From: Inia geoffrensis
Lineage: Eukaryota > Chordata > Mammalia > Artiodactyla > Iniidae
Assembly (NCBI GenBank): GCA_036417435.1
Contig: CM070915.1
Coordinates: 80,415,799 to 80,479,798 of the forward strand
Reading direction: 5' to 3'
Length of the DNA: 64,000 nucleotides
Shown: piece by piece, positions 61,167-64,000 of the stretch
Layout: each line of letters starts with the position of its first letter
Numbering within the stretch: position 1 is the first letter of the stretch
Position numbers and translations under genes: made by a program
Notes under the pieces: generated by a model
What the model was told of the DNA's origin: nothing
Seen by the model: only the letters and a program-made list of their open reading frames with translations
Databases searched by the model: none

Positions 61167-62050
61167 CTAATAGTAGAGAGACAAAATGATTGTTTGATGA
61201 ACTGGCATCTATGCTTTTCATTTCTATTCTGTTATAAGTCTGTCTTACTGATTTGAGGACAATTTAACATAGAAAGATAACCTCAGAAGAGTCTGACATA
61301 AATAAACTCTCAGTCAGCGATGTGTCTATAGCTATTTGAAAACACATAAAACCAGGAGGAGCCTAAGACTCAGTAGAAAAGATGCCATTCCCACAATTTG
61401 GTGGAGCAAAGTACTTTGAATCACAGGTTTGCCCTCGCTTTCGTAGCTACCTAGCCATCCTGTGTACCAAGGCAGCCACTATCCACATAAACTTTAAAAT
61501 AAAGTTAATTAAACTTAAATAAAATTTAAAATGTAGTTCCTCGGTCCCACCAGCCATATTTCTTACTGGGTGGTCAGTGGTTACCTCACTGGTTAGGGCA
61601 GTAAAAAAATGTTTGCATCACAGCAGAAGTTCTGCCAAGAGCTCTGATGCAGACTCGACAGCACCATCTGGGAGCCACAGATTCACCAGCTGCCATTTAC
61701 TTATTCAGGTTTTTAAGACATAAAACTTGATAGCTATTGCAGTGGTCTTTTTAAGTACGTAACGATGCCTTGGCTTTCTTATAACAATACCAGTTGTGCT
61801 TGTATTACTTTCAGTAACATGAACTATTAAAGGTAAAAGTAAATGCAACTAACTTTTTCAGTAAGGACTTTTTATACAAATAGACAAAATCCTCTGTCAT
61901 ACCATGTGTCCCAAATTCTGATGTAAATAAAAACCAACCAAGCAAATACAACCCATGTACATGGTGAATACAGTGAAGAAATTGCTCTGAGAAGAGCCTC
62001 CACTTTCTCCAGGTGAGTCTGGGCACCTGCACCTGTGTCTCGTCACTCAC
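61167..62050. other. Intronic stretch next to the second exon
   Basis: AT-rich intron without recognised element. The exon donor gtgagt lies at its right end. Confidence 0.5.
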
Positions 62051-62280
62051 CGAACTCCAGGAGGGTCTGTGCCATCTGCCTGCTGACGCCTGCAGTGAAG
62101 AGAGTAAACTCTCTGCACCACAACCCGGACCCCGGCTCCTGACCAGGTGGCAACTCCTTGGCTTTCGACTGCATCCAGCAGAGAATCCCTCAGGGGAGCT
62201 CGGGCGGGGAAGCCCAGCTCTGTTTGTTCGTGCCTGAGGGTCCAGTCTGTGCCCACGGTGGTGTGACCACCACACATAAC
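62051..62280 (-). CDS. SPIDR: SPIDR coding exon (second of three visible)
   Basis: A 230-nt exon on the minus strand, bounded by a tcttgccag acceptor and a TTCG|gtgagt donor. It starts in phase 0, directly continuing the previous exon, and gives 76 open codons plus two bases (CG). These pair with the first base of the next exon to make Arg. Diagnostic stretches are APLRDSLLDAVESQG, GAGVRVVVQRVYSL and, near the end, TDPPGVR. They match human SPIDR roughly at residues 431-510. The first 25 codons (VMCGGHTTVGTDW onward) are more diverged. The segment after VYSL is about seven residues shorter than the human form I remember. A long open frame (61,811-62,530, minus) overlaps it in another register and is only a shadow. 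Confidence 0.95.
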
Positions 62281-62705
62281 CTGGCAAGACACGCAAAGGG
62301 AACAATTCCAGTCTGACCCACGAGGGCACACTACATACCAAATCCCGACGTGCTTGGGGAACCCTAAGCATCGGGTGTGACTGCAGGACACTCAAGGAAT
62401 GACAAGGACAGATGCACGCCCATGGCGTGGGGCTCCCATCCGCGGGCCACCAACGTGGCTGAGGAGGCCTGGTGAGTCGAGGAACAGGGGAGCGGCAGGA
62501 GGAGAGACCACCTCGGGGATTTGAAAACATGGAGAAAGTACTGCTATTAAAATACCTTATGGTGATTTAAAGAATTTTCTTTTATGAGGTAACGATCTCA
62601 ATAGCACAAACTACAAAATAAAATAAAAGAATGACCAGGGTTATTATGAAGTGCCAGCACTTTGCACACTCCTGTGAACAACATGCAACACCTTTATGAT
62701 CCCAG

Positions 62706-62747
62706 TAAATATCCTAATAAATAAATATCCTAATAAATAAATATCCT
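62706..62747 (+). repeat. 16-bp tandem repeat, 2.6 perfect copies
   Basis: The unit taaatatcctaataaa occurs twice in full and once in part with no mismatches, just upstream of a MIR. Perfect copies in otherwise diverged intronic DNA suggest recent slippage. Confidence 0.95.
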
Positions 62748-62784
62748 CTAGAGTGCTCCATGCTTCCTACATTGCAGCACTTTT

Positions 62785-62995
62785 CTTTACATACGGTGCT
62801 GTGTAACAAACACATTTAACCTCACAATCCAAGGAGGCAGGCTGCATAGTTACCACTGTTTGACAGATGAGAATGTTGAGACAGGAGTTCAGTGTCTTAC
62901 CCAAGGTCACCCAACAGCAAGTGGCTGAGGCAGGACCCGAACTAGGCACCTAGTTCCAAAGTCCACACGCTTAACCACTAAGCTCTACTGCCGCT
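62785..62995 (+). repeat. MIR SINE
   Basis: The core and 3' half of a mammalian-wide interspersed repeat are recognisable. The order is a 'cagatgagaatgttgagac' block, then 'cccaaggtcacccaacagc', a degenerate 'gacccgaactaggcac' block, and a terminal 'cttaaccactaagct' block, as in the MIR consensus. It is old and diverged. Confidence 0.85.
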
Positions 62996-63742
62996 CCGCT
63001 AGCACGGATGTGAGACGAAGACACATCTCGTGAATTTAACATCACATAGCTGTCTAAAACTGTACATTAAAGCAGTAATGCACTTTGAGCTGTATTTTAC
63101 ATGTTAAATTAAATTGATTAGACAGCCCTCCTTTTCACATAATCCTCTCCAGACACACGGTCTGACAGTCAAAGGGAGCTCCTGCTCAACTCCACACCTA
63201 CAAAGTAGGTTCAAAGTCCATTTCCTTTCCTTTCCGATGTCCCCTCACACTGTCAGTCTCAGTATTCCGCTCTGCGCTGACTGGGATAACTAAGCGACCC
63301 TGAGGCGGCGCACTGAAGTCAGACACTTGGAGCCCGAGTTGTCCCGGGGGTGTCCTTTGTGCCCGCCGCAAGTGAAGTTTAGTGGTTCCCCAAGTTCATC
63401 TTGGTGGATGACCATGGCTCAGGGCCACTAAAATTCCAAAAAGCAATCTCCACTGTATAACCTCAAGTTTATGCAGCTCTTTTTATCCCAAGGGATACAG
63501 ATGTTATGAAAAAGAAAAACATGATTTTTTTAATAAATAAAAGAGGCTTAAATAAAATTCTTAGGCAATTATGAGAAGAGAAAAAAATGAAAACTCATAT
63601 TTTAATAAATTAAAGATTACATATATAGTTGCTGAATAGTTGGAAAGGACCAAAGGTAATCAATCACCTCTATAAATTCCAAAGCCTTTAAACGCAGTAT
63701 TACTGCAAAGCAAAAAACCTCTAAGTCAGTGATATAGTTTAC

Positions 63743-63938
63743 CTGGTTTTCAGGTGAGTTATTTGTTAGGCTCTTAACTCTAAACATCTGGGCCAAAATG
63801 AGGCTTCTTCTTGGAAGGGGTGTGTCCCAACTGTGCACTTCATGTGTTGTTTTTGAATCTTCTTTGGCAACAACTTTCTGACAAAAGTAAGTATTCAGAA
63901 TAACAGGGCAACTTCCATTTGGGATAATAAGCTTTTGC
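63743..63938 (-). CDS. SPIDR: SPIDR coding exon (first of three visible)
   Basis: This is an internal exon of the scaffold protein involved in DNA repair, a nuclear factor known to bind BLM, FIGNL1 and RAD51 and promote homologous recombination. On the minus strand a strong pyrimidine tract ending CCAG precedes it and a CAG|gtaaac donor follows. It is 196 nt: one base finishing a codon from the previous exon (fits TG|G, Trp), then 65 complete open codons, leaving phase 0. The translation contains KLIIPNGSCPVILNTYF, KVVAKEDS, LPRRS and LTNNSPENQ. These match, with few changes, human SPIDR at about residues 367-430 as I remember it. Other frames contain stops. The exon lies near the window edge, so the preceding exon is outside. 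Identification is confident; the exact residue numbers are from memory. Confidence 0.95.
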
Positions 63939-64000
63939 CTGGAAAGGGAAAGAAATACAAATACAAGTTTATCTGCAATGCTGGACTCCCCTCACCTTCT

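Larger units (their letters stand above)
4227..62050 (-). other. SPIDR: SPIDR giant intron, 57.8 kb
   Basis: This single phase-2 intron lies between the second and third visible SPIDR exons and occupies about 90 percent of the window. The donor is gtgagt and the acceptor ttttttgtag. It is packed with L1, L2, MIR, CHR SINE and DNA-transposon fossils, annotated separately. No conserved SPIDR exon was seen inside it, and the flanking exons join in frame without one. Confidence 0.85.
62281..63742 (-). other. SPIDR: SPIDR intron, 1,462 nt
   Basis: This intron joins the two upstream visible exons, with gt at its 5' end (gtaaac) and a cttgccag acceptor. It is phase 0, falling between the codon for Gln and that for Val. 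It contains a short 16-bp tandem repeat at about 62.7 kb and a MIR element at 62.8-63.0 kb. The rest, including 63,000-63,742, shows no recognisable element. Confidence 0.9.

Noticed and set aside
61811..62530. 239-codon minus-strand open frame
   Set aside because: It overlaps the second SPIDR exon in a different register. The true frame is identified by homology and exact junctions.
1..64000. CRISPR arrays, operons, phage or bacterial systems
   Set aside because: The window is mammalian intron with spliced exons and retroposons. No regularly spaced repeats or bacterial gene layout were seen.

Overview
The window is nuclear DNA from a mammal, almost certainly a cetacean. At least thirteen copies of the tRNA-derived CHR SINE (cetaceans, hippos, ruminants) are present. 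Many are the shortened, CpG-rich form that is typical of whales and dolphins, and several keep perfect target-site duplications. L1, L2, MIR, Tigger1 and MER2 fossils fill much of the remainder. There is no bacterial or viral gene organisation.

The only protein-coding gene I can support is SPIDR (KIAA0146, scaffold protein involved in DNA repair), transcribed on the minus strand. Three consecutive coding exons are visible: 63,743-63,938, 62,051-62,280 and 4,086-4,226. Each has good splice sites, the reading frame passes intact across both junctions, and the translation closely matches the middle of human SPIDR. The introns are 1.46 kb and 57.8 kb. The first and last parts of the gene lie outside the window. 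SPIDR helps to connect the BLM helicase, FIGNL1 and RAD51 during homologous recombination.

Layout by position: 1-4,085 is the intron downstream of the last visible exon. 4,227-62,050 is the giant intron. It holds an antisense L1 with a U6 snRNA pseudogene (about 5.0-6.6 kb), GC-rich unique sequence (7-11 kb), antisense L1s carrying a CHR SINE (11.9-13.9 kb), L2 fossils (14.2-15.1, 17.7-18.0 and 19.8-20.5 kb), and an unassigned 166-bp direct repeat (15.2 and 16.5 kb). Further on are a nearly complete Tigger1 transposon (23.1-25.5 kb), a CpG-rich island-like block (33.0-33.5 kb) and a 7-kb sense L1M carrying six later insertions (36.9-43.9 kb). The last part has more L1 3' ends (46.9-48.8 and 52.5-54.6 kb), an L1 with a 5' inversion (56.3-56.9 kb), an L2 (57.5-58.3 kb) and MIRs. 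Two open, splice-bounded segments at 60.6 and 61.1 kb fit neither SPIDR frame and may be cryptic exons.

I found no convincing new biological system. The best candidates for a second look are the CpG-rich block with its interrupted open frame, the 166-bp repeat pair and the cryptic exon.
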